From: Elusimicrobia bacterium RIFOXYB2_FULL_49_7
GTDB taxonomy: Bacteria; Fibrobacterota; OXYB2-FULL-49-7
Length of the DNA: 10,540 nt
Direction of reading: 5' to 3'
NCBI GenBank assembly: GCA_001800515.1
Contig: MGVN01000050.1
Coordinates: 1-10,540 of the forward strand
Shown: piece by piece, positions 1-7,400 of the stretch
Numbering within the stretch: position 1 is the stretch's first letter
How the letters are laid out: each line of letters starts with the position of its first letter
Made by a program: the position numbers and the translations under genes
Notes under the pieces: model-generated
Seen by the model: only the letters and a program-made list of their open reading frames with translations
The model's database searches: none
Told to the model about the DNA's origin: nothing

Positions 1-708
1 CAGGGCGGCGGCAAGAACGTGAACGCCTTTATGCAATTGCAGTTTTCCATAATAAAGGAGATAATTTTTTCCGGCCAGTATGCTTTTATACGTGGTGTCG
101 TCGAGCCGCGGCACTTCGACGTAAAACGGCGTGGGTATAACACTGATATTTTTCAGCTGGAGTTTTTCGGACAGCATTTGTTTCAGTGCGGCGCTTGGCG
201 TATAGACGTTTCTCCCGGCCCGGTAATAAATGCTTTCAATAATTTCTATCAGTTTTAGATTGATTCCTTTCCTTGTTTTGCTAAGCCCGCTCCATGCGGG
301 ACGGTAACATGAGCCGATGATAACATGAGGGATTTTTGTAAACAACAGCGTGAATAGCCCGCACCCGTATGAGTTTGGGCAGTGAACTACATCAAAGTTT
401 ACGTTTCGCGATAATTTTTGGATTGTTTTTAAGGCATGGTAACTGAAGCACAGCCACCGTGCGGCGGGCCTTAACGTATTTGCAGTGAGGGTGTTTAGCA
501 TTCTAAAGATAAATGTGTCATTTGATTCTATCCTGTGTATCAGAATGCCATCCTGTTCGAAGCTATGGGTAGCGGTTGAATAAACGATAATATGTACACT
601 GTGGCCGGTTGAGGCGAGGTGCTTTGCTATGCGGTAGAAATGCTGAGCCAATCCTCCGCTGAAAGATGCTTCTGTCGAAAACTCGGGTGAAATGATGCAG
701 ATATTCAT
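1..708 (-). CDS. GT4-family glycosyltransferase, N-terminal part (cut by left window edge)
   Basis: Translating the minus strand from the ATG at 708-706 gives 236 uninterrupted codons running off the left edge. The protein opens with a beta strand (MNICIISPEF) followed by a Gly-Gly-Leu loop at residues 18-20 and an alternating alpha/beta pattern typical of the acceptor-binding Rossmann half of GT-B enzymes. Near the edge, residues 219-232 (YYGKLQLHKGVHVL) form the G-x-L...KG...L element that starts the nucleotide-sugar-binding half of GT4 retaining transferases. The catalytic E-x7-E region would lie beyond the window. Its start codon overlaps the stop of the upstream GT2 gene as ATGA, so it is probably translationally coupled. 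Inferred role: cytoplasmic transfer of a sugar from a nucleotide donor to the growing lipid-linked glycan. Donor and acceptor cannot be read from this fragment. I see no strong ribosome binding site before the ATG. Confidence 0.88.
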   Translation of the reverse strand, partial: MNICIISPEFSTEASFSGGLAQHFYRIAKHLASTGHSVHIIVYSTATHSFEQDGILIHRIESNDTFIFRMLNTLTANTLRPAARWLCFSYHALKTIQKLSRNVNFDVVHCPNSYGCGLFTLLFTKIPHVIIGSCYRPAWSGLSKTRKGINLKLIEIIESIYYRAGRNVYTPSAALKQMLSEKLQLKNISVIPTPFYVEVPRLDDTTYKSILAGKNYLLYYGKLQLHKGVHVLAAAL

Positions 709-1616
709 TTGTTTGCCGATGATCGCAAGATTTGAATTAACTGCCCGCCATGATAGCATATTCTGCACTGCCATATAAATGTATTATTGCGTCGTATAAT
801 TGCCAGGCACAATCTGAAAATATTGCTTGCCAGATGCCTGCATACAGCCGTTGCCCCATTTTGTCCCGGCATTCCGGCAATGATACTTCCCTTGCCCTGG
901 CCGTAATAACGTTTGATAAGGTAGCGCTTGTTTAAGTGGTTTGGTATTACTGTATGATAAATAACCGCACGCGGCGTATAAATCTGCCGGAGATGCAATT
1001 TTGAAATTCTTGAACCGAATTCCAGTTCTTCGCCGTACAGAAAGAAGCCCGGCCCTTTCCGGCCGAGAGACGTATTAAACCCGCCCACCGCGTTGAAAAT
1101 ATCTTTTTTGAAGGAAAAGTTACTGCCCCGCGGATAATCGGGGTGATGCATGTCCGTGATGACATCTCCATAGTCGAAGAATCCCAGAGTCCTTTCAAAT
1201 TCCGTATCGCTTAGCCATGCGGGTTTTTCCGATTCCCACGAGAGAAGCATTTTTCCGCCTGCCGACACGGCATCCGGGAACATGCTGTATGCTTCAAGAT
1301 GGGCTGCCAGCCAGTTGCTGTCGGCTTGTGCATCGTCGTCAATAAAAGCGACGATCGGGCTTTTTGCGGCTTGTGTGGCTGCGTTTCTTGCAAATGACAG
1401 GCCCTGCATGGGTTCGCTGATACAGGTGATACCGCGGCCTGAAGCCAGTGAACATTCGTCAACAACGGCTTTTGTATTGTCGGTAGAATTATTGTCAACT
1501 ACGATAATCTCGTATTTATCAGCGGCAAGATTCTGCTCAAGAACGCTGTTCAGCGCTTTTTTTAAATACTTTGCCCTGTTGTAAGTACAGATAACAGCTG
1601 AAATTTCAGGATTCAT
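705..1616 (-). CDS. GT2-family glycosyltransferase
   Basis: This 303-residue protein has a GT-A fold signature. CTYNR at residues 10-14 is the first nucleotide-binding strand, VVDNNSTD at 39-46 is the classic GT2 second motif, and DDD at 93-95 is the DxD-type metal and nucleotide-diphosphate site. RGSNFSF at 163-169 and GEELEFG at 195-201 match the acceptor-side and general-base (ED-like) region of GT2 enzymes that build O-antigens. No membrane segments are obvious, so it should be cytoplasmic or membrane-associated. The C-terminal 60 residues are basic and weakly conserved-looking. It follows the gene at 1623 after a 6-base gap and overlaps the GT4 gene by 4 bases (ATGA). Inferred role: inverting transfer of one sugar during repeat-unit or chain assembly. 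The donor sugar is unknown. Confidence 0.92.
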   Translation of the reverse strand: MNPEISAVICTYNRAKYLKKALNSVLEQNLAADKYEIIVVDNNSTDNTKAVVDECSLASGRGITCISEPMQGLSFARNAATQAAKSPIVAFIDDDAQADSNWLAAHLEAYSMFPDAVSAGGKMLLSWESEKPAWLSDTEFERTLGFFDYGDVITDMHHPDYPRGSNFSFKKDIFNAVGGFNTSLGRKGPGFFLYGEELEFGSRISKLHLRQIYTPRAVIYHTVIPNHLNKRYLIKRYYGQGKGSIIAGMPGQNGATAVCRHLASNIFRLCLAIIRRNNTFIWQCRICYHGGQLIQILRSSANK

Positions 1617-1622
1617 GATATT

Positions 1623-2930
1623 CTATTGATTAAGGGTGTCTACTATTCCTGCCCACTTATTGATTCTCTCATAAATTCCGGATTCTGTTATGTGGTCGTC
1701 AGTATAATGTTTTTTTGGCAGGGCGATATCGTGATTCGCGCGTATGTTGAAAAGGTCGGCGGCATGTTTTTTAATATCGTTGACGGTGTCATGCAATTTG
1801 GCGGCTATGTTATATCCCGGTGCATGTCGAACTTGTCTGCTGATTAAATGAATGGATTCGGCTATTTTGTCAATCGCTTTGCGGTGATCCATGCCGTCCG
1901 GCATGAACAGTTCCGAAAATGCGGCGCTTGTTACCGGTGCGGTAATTGCGTTACTGCACAGGGCAAATAATTCCTCTTTGTTGTGGACGTGCGGCAATGT
2001 ATGCATCCATTTTGAGTAAGAATATTCCGGTATCGGGTATGGCTCAAGGATATATGTCGGTTTATCAACGAATGCGGATTCAATAAGGCTGGTGCTTACG
2101 GTCGAAATTACGAGATCGCTCGCCATATTCCATTCGCGGATGCTCCCGGATTTTATGACGTGAAGGGATGGTGGTATTGACTTAAGATGAGAGCGGAGTA
2201 TTTCGTGATATTCCCCCGTGCTTATTGCCGGGCGTGGGCGGAATATTATTTCAACATTGTTTAATCCTGCTGTCATGCCCAGCCAATCGATGCATTTATC
2301 AAGAGATTGACGTTCGTGTTCCCTCTTATTGAGAGCCGTTTCTCTGTCATATCCCGATTCGATGTATGTGTTCAGCCGGTCGTCAGAAATAAATGCCCAG
2401 AAAAAGTTTTCCGGGAAGAAGACCCACTTTTTGTCCGGATCTAAATGGTGCGTTACCGCCAGTTCGGCGCGCGTGGCAAAAAATGCGTTATATGGTTTGC
2501 AATACAGGGCGAACGATGGGTTGCCTGTCAGGAAAATATTTCCCTCAATGCAGCCGTGTCTGATTAGATAATCTTTAAATGAGGCGGTCCATGCGATCTG
2601 ATAGACATTTTCTTTAACAAAGGAATCGCGCGGGGCTTTGAATGTCTCATTAGCCTTATTAAGGAATTGTTCGCAATTAAGATTTATGAATGTAACGTTC
2701 TTCCAGTATCGCAGCATGGGATGTATATACTGGTTGTCGAGTGCGTAGAAAAACGGGAGGACTACACAGGCAGGCAAATATGAACGCGTTATTTTATGCA
2801 GGCCATAAGGCAGGGACGCAATTTTAACCGAAAGGCCATATTTTTTTTCACAGAGTAATTTTACTATGCAGGCGGTATCAATTTCCCGTGCAGCGTGTTC
2901 TATGAAATATATGATATCGATATTTTTCAT
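1623..2930 (-). CDS. GT-B-like surface carbohydrate biosynthesis protein (candidate nonulosonate transferase)
   Basis: This 435-residue protein resembles the loosely defined 'surface carbohydrate biosynthesis' group, distantly related to CDP-glycerol glycerophosphotransferase and Kdo-transferase-like GT-B proteins. Visible elements are a GNP turn at residues 136-138 ending the first domain, an interdomain strand with FFPENFF at 171-177, RPRP at 231-234 and STSLIESAFVDKP at 279-291. The last is the Ser/Thr-rich loop plus E-x-x-F-x-x-K-P segment that usually contacts the donor phosphates in such folds. The final 80 or so residues look helical and have no recognised domain. The gene overlaps the end of the CMP-nonulosonate cytidylyltransferase by 4 bases (ATGA). 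That position makes it a reasonable candidate for using the CMP-sugar. This is an inference from position; the sequence does not show donor specificity. Confidence 0.7.
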   Translation of the reverse strand: MKNIDIIYFIEHAAREIDTACIVKLLCEKKYGLSVKIASLPYGLHKITRSYLPACVVLPFFYALDNQYIHPMLRYWKNVTFINLNCEQFLNKANETFKAPRDSFVKENVYQIAWTASFKDYLIRHGCIEGNIFLTGNPSFALYCKPYNAFFATRAELAVTHHLDPDKKWVFFPENFFWAFISDDRLNTYIESGYDRETALNKREHERQSLDKCIDWLGMTAGLNNVEIIFRPRPAISTGEYHEILRSHLKSIPPSLHVIKSGSIREWNMASDLVISTVSTSLIESAFVDKPTYILEPYPIPEYSYSKWMHTLPHVHNKEELFALCSNAITAPVTSAAFSELFMPDGMDHRKAIDKIAESIHLISRQVRHAPGYNIAAKLHDTVNDIKKHAADLFNIRANHDIALPKKHYTDDHITESGIYERINKWAGIVDTLNQ

Positions 2931-3655
2931 TTAAACCGGTGTTCCGCCAGATATCGCGCATACTCCAATTCTGACTGCGTATCGATATTGACCGTCGGCG
3001 CGTCATTATGTATAAACGGAATCACCTTTGCGCCGTAGAGTTTATTCTTGTTAAGTATGTCGCTTGATTTAAATATATATATCTCACCGTCCCTGTAATA
3101 TGCCGGCCTTATATCCTGTTTCCTTGTCGGCAGTTTATTGAGATTCTCTCCTCTTGCGGTGGTGAGATTGTTATCGCGGGTTACCGATAACTGCCATGGA
3201 CGGTTAAAGTGTGCCGGGACTTCGGATACGCTTACAAGCGTATCCGCTTTTGAATTCTTGTACAACCGTATGGCTCTGTCTATATCGCCGGATGATCTAA
3301 ACGGAGAAGTCGGCTGGAGCAGAATAACTATTGCAGGCCTGTAGTTTTCCTCGTCAGCGAGATACGTAAGGCAGTGCCTTATTACCTCTATAACCGGAGT
3401 CTTGTCTCCGGAAATCCGTCCGGGCCGCAGGAAAGGCGTTTCTGCGCCGAACCGCCTGCTTATTGATGCGTATTTGCCTGAATCCGTGCTAACCAGGATT
3501 CTGTCAATATGCCTGGATTCTTTTGCGCTCCTGATGGTCCACGCTATGAGAGGTATGCCTCCCACGGTTTTAATATTTTTGTCTTTTACCGTCTTAGACC
3601 CTGACCTGGCAGGGATTAGAGCAAGAATCTTATCTGCAACTGATTTCATTTTCAT
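2927..3655 (-). CDS. neuA: NeuA-type CMP-nonulosonate (acylneuraminate) cytidylyltransferase
   Basis: The family activates a nonulosonic acid with CTP to give a CMP-sugar and pyrophosphate. The 242-residue length is that of a single catalytic domain with no C-terminal phosphatase or esterase fusion. Seen in order: the CTP-binding loop IPARSGSK at residues 14-21 followed by KDKN (24-27), VSTDS at 55-59, QPTSPFR at 114-120, PTRKQ at 176-180, RDGEIYIF at 188-195 and VNIDTQSE at 222-229. The last segment carries one of the two expected metal-binding acids: D225 is present, while the first position is Asn (N223), a variation I believe occurs in legionaminate-type relatives. The start overlaps the deacetylase stop as ATGA. 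A second ATG two codons later is an alternative start. Whether the substrate is Neu5Ac, a legionaminic acid or an N-formyl variant cannot be decided here. Confidence 0.93.
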   Translation of the reverse strand: MKMKSVADKILALIPARSGSKTVKDKNIKTVGGIPLIAWTIRSAKESRHIDRILVSTDSGKYASISRRFGAETPFLRPGRISGDKTPVIEVIRHCLTYLADEENYRPAIVILLQPTSPFRSSGDIDRAIRLYKNSKADTLVSVSEVPAHFNRPWQLSVTRDNNLTTARGENLNKLPTRKQDIRPAYYRDGEIYIFKSSDILNKNKLYGAKVIPFIHNDAPTVNIDTQSELEYARYLAEHRFK

Positions 3656-4650
3656 ATTTCATTGTGCCATTTCACGCGTGAACTGCCAAATCCCTTTCCG
3701 CAGACAACACGGTTGTTCCTTATTGAGAAAAGCGGTTGAGAGCCGCCGATGATATTGTTACAGCTGGGCCTGGCAAAGATAAGAGGGTGCTTGAATGTCC
3801 TGTTAAACGCCCTTTCCTTGGTAAACCCCGTCGCAAGGCCGTTTCGCCGCGCGATTTCCACAACACGGTCGCTTACCGACTCTGCGCCTCCGAACGGATA
3901 ACTTATGGCGCGCATTTTTTGACCAGAAATGCGTTCGAGTATTTTTTTGCATTCAACTATTTCGTGCGTTACTACTTCATCCGGGCATTGTGCAAGAGGA
4001 ATATGGCTGTGGCAATGAATGCCGACCATGCCCTCATCACCCAGTTCAGATATATCTTTATTCGACATATATAGAACCGACGCGAATTTCTTCTCATCTC
4101 CAAGGTATTTATCGAATAGTATATCTGTTATTTTTTCTCTTTTGCAGCGCGACAAACAAAAATTGAGGAAATATTTGAGTTGCGCCGTCCTGAGATTGTC
4201 GTATCTGTACTGGTGCCGGATTGCCGCTTCCGAAGGCAATTTTGCGAGTATGGCTTGCCCCATTATTGTTTTTACGCCATCCAGAACGGCATCGGTGCCT
4301 ATTTCAGACAAGAGCAGGTGTATCTTTTGCGTGTTTAACACGGTACCAGACACCAGGGGCAGTGTTGAAATAAAAAAAGCCGCCGGTATCCCTTTCTTCT
4401 TAAGGATCGGCCATGCGTACGTGTACTGCTCTTTTAAGCCGTCATCGAAAGTGATAAGGCATATCTTCCCCGGGTCCCGCTTATTGTTTTCCACGAGGTG
4501 GAAGATATCGTCTAAAGATACGAATTTAAAGTGCCTGGAAAGAAGATCTATCTGTTTGCTGAAATCCCTTGTGGAAACAGGATATATTCCTGCGGAAGGG
4601 AATTTTTCTTTGGGCCTGACGTAATGGTAGCTTACCGCTAAAAAAAACAT
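3652..4650 (-). CDS. CE4/NodB-type polysaccharide deacetylase family protein, cytoplasmic
   Basis: All three core CE4 motifs are visible. TFDDG at residues 67-71 supplies the catalytic base and a metal ligand. G-x-H-x-x-x-H at 210-216 has H212 and H216 as the two metal-binding histidines. YPFG at 251-254 is motif 3. The family removes N- or O-acetyl groups from carbohydrates using a divalent metal. There is no signal peptide: the N-terminus (MFFLAVSYHYVRP) is itself the first barrel strand, so the enzyme should act in the cytoplasm on a sugar nucleotide, free sugar or lipid-linked intermediate and not on finished polymer. About 140 residues separate motifs 1 and 2, well above the minimal CE4 domain, implying a large inserted region around residues 100-200. 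The ATG shares one base with the formyltransferase stop (TAATG), which ties the two genes tightly together. Confidence 0.88.
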   Translation of the reverse strand: MFFLAVSYHYVRPKEKFPSAGIYPVSTRDFSKQIDLLSRHFKFVSLDDIFHLVENNKRDPGKICLITFDDGLKEQYTYAWPILKKKGIPAAFFISTLPLVSGTVLNTQKIHLLLSEIGTDAVLDGVKTIMGQAILAKLPSEAAIRHQYRYDNLRTAQLKYFLNFCLSRCKREKITDILFDKYLGDEKKFASVLYMSNKDISELGDEGMVGIHCHSHIPLAQCPDEVVTHEIVECKKILERISGQKMRAISYPFGGAESVSDRVVEIARRNGLATGFTKERAFNRTFKHPLIFARPSCNNIIGGSQPLFSIRNNRVVCGKGFGSSRVKWHNEI

Positions 4651-5423
4651 TATTCTATTATGGGATACTTCTTTGTTCTTTCCGCTTGCCGGGCAATGTA
4701 TTCATGCAGCATGCCATTCATGAAATTCTCATTCATCCTGATGACTGCCCCGGCGGAAAAATCGCTTTTTTTGTAATATTTACCGCTTCCGGATTGTGCG
4801 TGTGCGCGTACTTGTCCGCTACTGAATTTTTTTGCCGTGTCAGCAAGCGCTTCCAGGCCTCTTATGATCGTTTTGCAGCCTATATCGTGGGCGGTATCGG
4901 TAGGCGACATGTCGGGCCTTCCCTGTTTTATTATCGCTCCGCCGTCAACGACATCCGACAACATGTGTATGGTAACGCCTACGCATTCGGGTTCGTTGTT
5001 TACAAGAGGCCAGAAATTAGTCGCGGCTCCGCGATAATACGGCGACAGCCCGAGATGCATATTGATCATTTTATCCCTGAAGGAATCAAAAAGCCCGCCC
5101 TTAATTATTCCGGTTCCATACACTAAAAGCAATCCGGGCATTTTTTGTTGTATCCAGTCAAATATACGCGTGGAATTTATTTCGCCTCTTTCGATTTCGA
5201 TAAAATCCGTTTGTGCCAGCGCGCCCGGATTGCCGAAATATTTTTTTTCCGTCTCGGTCATTGTCTTGAAGTGGGACTCAATTACATTTGCATTCAAATT
5301 GTTCGGCCATGGCTTCGATTCCTTGTTTTCAAAAACTACGGCCGAAAGCCCTATCTCCCGGTGCAGATAGTGCGCTGCAAACCTGTGCCGTATATTATTT
5401 CCGGTGAGGAGCAATATGTTCAT
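4650..5423 (-). CDS. Formyltransferase family protein, probable sugar N-formyltransferase
   Basis: This 257-residue protein has the formyl-transferase N-terminal fold, which moves a formyl group from N10-formyl-tetrahydrofolate to an amine. The catalytic triad is readable: N121 and H123 in NMHLGLSPYYRG (residues 121-132), with D160 in DVVDGG (157-162), matching by alignment N106, H108 and D144 of E. coli methionyl-tRNA formyltransferase. The usual H-x-SLLP is altered to H-L-GLSP, and the remainder after about residue 205 is too short for the tRNA-binding C-terminal OB fold. It is therefore unlikely to formylate Met-tRNA. In a glycan locus, N-formylation of an amino sugar is the natural inference, and the adjacent deacetylase could expose the amine. 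It begins 7 bases after neuC, with no clear ribosome binding site. Confidence 0.86.
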   Translation of the reverse strand: MNILLLTGNNIRHRFAAHYLHREIGLSAVVFENKESKPWPNNLNANVIESHFKTMTETEKKYFGNPGALAQTDFIEIERGEINSTRIFDWIQQKMPGLLLVYGTGIIKGGLFDSFRDKMINMHLGLSPYYRGAATNFWPLVNNEPECVGVTIHMLSDVVDGGAIIKQGRPDMSPTDTAHDIGCKTIIRGLEALADTAKKFSSGQVRAHAQSGSGKYYKKSDFSAGAVIRMNENFMNGMLHEYIARQAERTKKYPIIE

Positions 5424-5430
5424 CTGTGTA

Positions 5431-6585
5431 TCAATAAGATAGTTTCTTCTGTATTTTCACGTCTATGCGCGCAAGGATGTCTGCGATCCGCATTCCGGCT
5501 TTGCCGTCGCCGTAAAGCTTATTCGACGGGTATTTCCCGTGGGCAATCTGAAAACGCATGGCTTTAAGTATCTGTTTATGGTTATAACCGGCGCAAATGA
5601 CGTTTTTACCCATTTCCCGCCCGTTTTGCCGCGTCCCTATGTTAACACATGGCACGCCGAGGTATGCCCCCTCGCGTATGCCGCTTGATGAGTTGCCGGC
5701 AATGCATTTTGCATTCTTCAACAGGGCCAGATATTCTTCGGGAGGAAAATTCCTGTAATAGCGGATGAAGGGATGGTTGAATTTTTCCCTGAAAATACGC
5801 AACCCCTTTGCGATGTCATCCGAACCTGCGTCTACGTTCGGCCATAGCCAGATCGCTTGCATCCCGGACATTGCCACAGCCTTTGCGGTTTCATTTATCT
5901 GTTCTAAAGCCAGTCCGTATTCCGTTGTTACAGGGTGTTGTACCACGAGTATGTATGGTTTCGTAAAGTCAATACTGCCTCCCACGCCGGATTTCTCATG
6001 GCGCGTCCTTACATCGTCCAGGGTGCATGCAAGGTTTGCGGCGAGGTCAATCGACGGGCATCCGACCGTGAAAACCCTGTTGCCGGTTTCCCCCATCATA
6101 ATGATTCTCTTTCTGCTGGCCTTTGTGGAAGGGAAATGAATATGGGAAAGCTTTGTTACGGCATGGCGGACGGTTTCGTCAATGGAGCCGGTTACTTCAC
6201 CTCCCTGGACGTGCGCCAGAGGTATATTCATGTAGCTGGCTGATATGGCCGTACTTATGGTTTCAAACCTGTCCGCTATGGTCACAACCATGTCGGGTTT
6301 AAGATTATCAAATATTGAGGTGAGTTCAATCAGCGCCAGTCCCGTAGACTTTGCCATGGTAACCGGATTTTCGCCCTCGACGATACTATACATTATCATG
6401 TCCGGTTTGAAACCGTCCTTCCGTATTACGTCTACAGCATTTCCGAATCTGTACAGCAGCGTAGATGAGCCTACAACAAGCTGCAATTGCAGTCCGGGAT
6501 GTTTCTTTACGGCTTCCAAAATGGATTTAGAACGTGCATAATTCGCACGGTTAATAATTACCACGCATATTTTACGTTTACTCAT
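5431..6585 (-). CDS. neuC: NeuC-type hydrolysing UDP-N-acetylglucosamine 2-epimerase
   Basis: The family converts UDP-GlcNAc (or a UDP-diacetamido sugar in LegG relatives) to the free 2-epimer plus UDP, the first committed step toward nonulosonic acids. At 384 residues it has normal length for the GT-B-like epimerase fold. Visible signatures are NRANYARSK at residues 12-20, ADRFET at 104-109 with the conserved Asp-Arg pair, HVQGGEVTGSIDE at 125-137 followed by RHA, QHPVTTE at 216-222, and the UDP-phosphate loop GNSSSGIREGA at 297-307 followed by NIGTRQ-GRE. These distinguish the hydrolysing NeuC/LegG branch from the non-hydrolysing WecB branch. The start overlaps the NeuB stop as ATGA, with a GGGG run about 9 bases upstream. 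Whether the substrate is UDP-GlcNAc or a 2,4-diacetamido analogue cannot be told; no dehydratase or aminotransferase for the latter lies in the window. Confidence 0.94.
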   Translation of the reverse strand: MSKRKICVVIINRANYARSKSILEAVKKHPGLQLQLVVGSSTLLYRFGNAVDVIRKDGFKPDMIMYSIVEGENPVTMAKSTGLALIELTSIFDNLKPDMVVTIADRFETISTAISASYMNIPLAHVQGGEVTGSIDETVRHAVTKLSHIHFPSTKASRKRIIMMGETGNRVFTVGCPSIDLAANLACTLDDVRTRHEKSGVGGSIDFTKPYILVVQHPVTTEYGLALEQINETAKAVAMSGMQAIWLWPNVDAGSDDIAKGLRIFREKFNHPFIRYYRNFPPEEYLALLKNAKCIAGNSSSGIREGAYLGVPCVNIGTRQNGREMGKNVICAGYNHKQILKAMRFQIAHGKYPSNKLYGDGKAGMRIADILARIDVKIQKKLSY

Positions 6586-7400
6586 TTATTGTTGCCCCAT
6601 TTCCCTGTATATATGCTTTTTAACCTGGCCTCTTCCGCGGATAATGCCGGATTTTCCGTGCCGTATACTTTTTCGCATACCGAGCGCCATGCGATAATTT
6701 TGCTGAACGTTGAAGGTGTTGAAGACATTTTCTGGTCCTTGCCGGGCCATCTTCTGTCCAGCGTAAAATGTTTTTCCAACAATTCGATATCCATGCTCAT
6801 TGCAGCCATGGCGGCCTCACTCCCATGTGAATGATCGCTGAACCCCACTCTTTTAGCGCCCATTTTCCTCAGCCATCCTATTCTGCTGATATTGCATTTG
6901 TCCAGGGGCGTGGGATAGAGCGAAACACAGTGAAGAAGAACGTAATCATGACTTCCCAGAAGCCGTATTGTGGACGCGATCTCATCTTCGGTAGACATGC
7001 CGGTCGAAATAATCAGAGTCTCGAAACGGCTCATAAGCTTTTTTATCAAGGTTGTACTGCCGCAGTCGGGAGAGGCGACTTTAATTGATTTAAGCCCCAA
7101 CGAGGCCAAAAAATCTATCCTGCCCGGATCAAAACAGGTTGTAAGAAATTCTACGTTGTATTTTTTACAGCAGGATATAAGTTCAAAATGATTTTCGTCG
7201 GAAAGCTCGGTTTTTTTATGCCTTTCGTACGTAGACGGGTAATCGAATTTTCCGGATTTGTTTAAATTCTTCGCCTGCCATGACTGAAATTTGACGCAAT
7301 CTATCCCAAGTGATGCGGCTTTGGCAATCATTTTTTTTGCGATCCTGATGTCTCCCCTGTGATTGGATGATATATCTGCGATTATCTTGATTTTTTTCAT
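6582..7400 (-). CDS. neuB: NeuB-type nonulosonate synthase lacking the C-terminal SAF domain
   Basis: NeuB enzymes condense phosphoenolpyruvate with a six-carbon amino sugar to make a nine-carbon acid. The TIM barrel is complete: SNHRGD (residues 12-17), VKFQ (36-39), STGM (132-135), LLHC (155-158), YPTP (162-165), GFSDH (186-190) and EKHFT (209-213). H190 and H211 match the two metal-binding histidines of Neisseria meningitidis NeuB. The protein stops at 272 residues, around where the linker would lead into the SAF/antifreeze-like domain of the roughly 350-residue classical enzymes. That domain lends an active-site arginine to the partner subunit. The two active-site glutamates of the meningococcal enzyme (E25 and E134, by my alignment) are Asp here (D9 and D112). 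Both ends overlap neighbours as ATGA, and neuC starts immediately, so a recent frameshift inside the window is unlikely. Confidence 0.88.
   Translation of the reverse strand: MKKIKIIADISSNHRGDIRIAKKMIAKAASLGIDCVKFQSWQAKNLNKSGKFDYPSTYERHKKTELSDENHFELISCCKKYNVEFLTTCFDPGRIDFLASLGLKSIKVASPDCGSTTLIKKLMSRFETLIISTGMSTEDEIASTIRLLGSHDYVLLHCVSLYPTPLDKCNISRIGWLRKMGAKRVGFSDHSHGSEAAMAAMSMDIELLEKHFTLDRRWPGKDQKMSSTPSTFSKIIAWRSVCEKVYGTENPALSAEEARLKSIYTGKWGNNK

Noticed and set aside
19..258. Plus-strand open frame near the left edge
   Set aside because: It is a shadow of the GT4 gene, whose minus-strand frame stays open from 708 to the edge and carries the GT4 motifs.
4019..4624. 201-codon open frame on the plus strand
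   Set aside because: It lies wholly antisense to the deacetylase, has no recognisable motif, and the minus-strand protein is clearly real.
4640..4647. Run of eight A (T on the coding strand) directly after the deacetylase ATG, a possible phase-variation tract
   Set aside because: Runs of seven or eight A/T also occur within lysine-rich stretches of several other genes here (for example near 2841, 5241 and 7331), so it looks like composition. Eight bases is short for a contingency locus.
4650..5423. Housekeeping methionyl-tRNA formyltransferase (fmt)
   Set aside because: The protein is only 257 residues, lacks the C-terminal OB fold, has an altered SLLP motif and sits in a glycan operon without def.
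6582..6600. Frameshift that might have removed a SAF domain from NeuB
   Set aside because: neuC starts on the NeuB stop by ATGA and its own N-terminus is intact, so there is no residual SAF coding sequence in any frame. The short form looks native.
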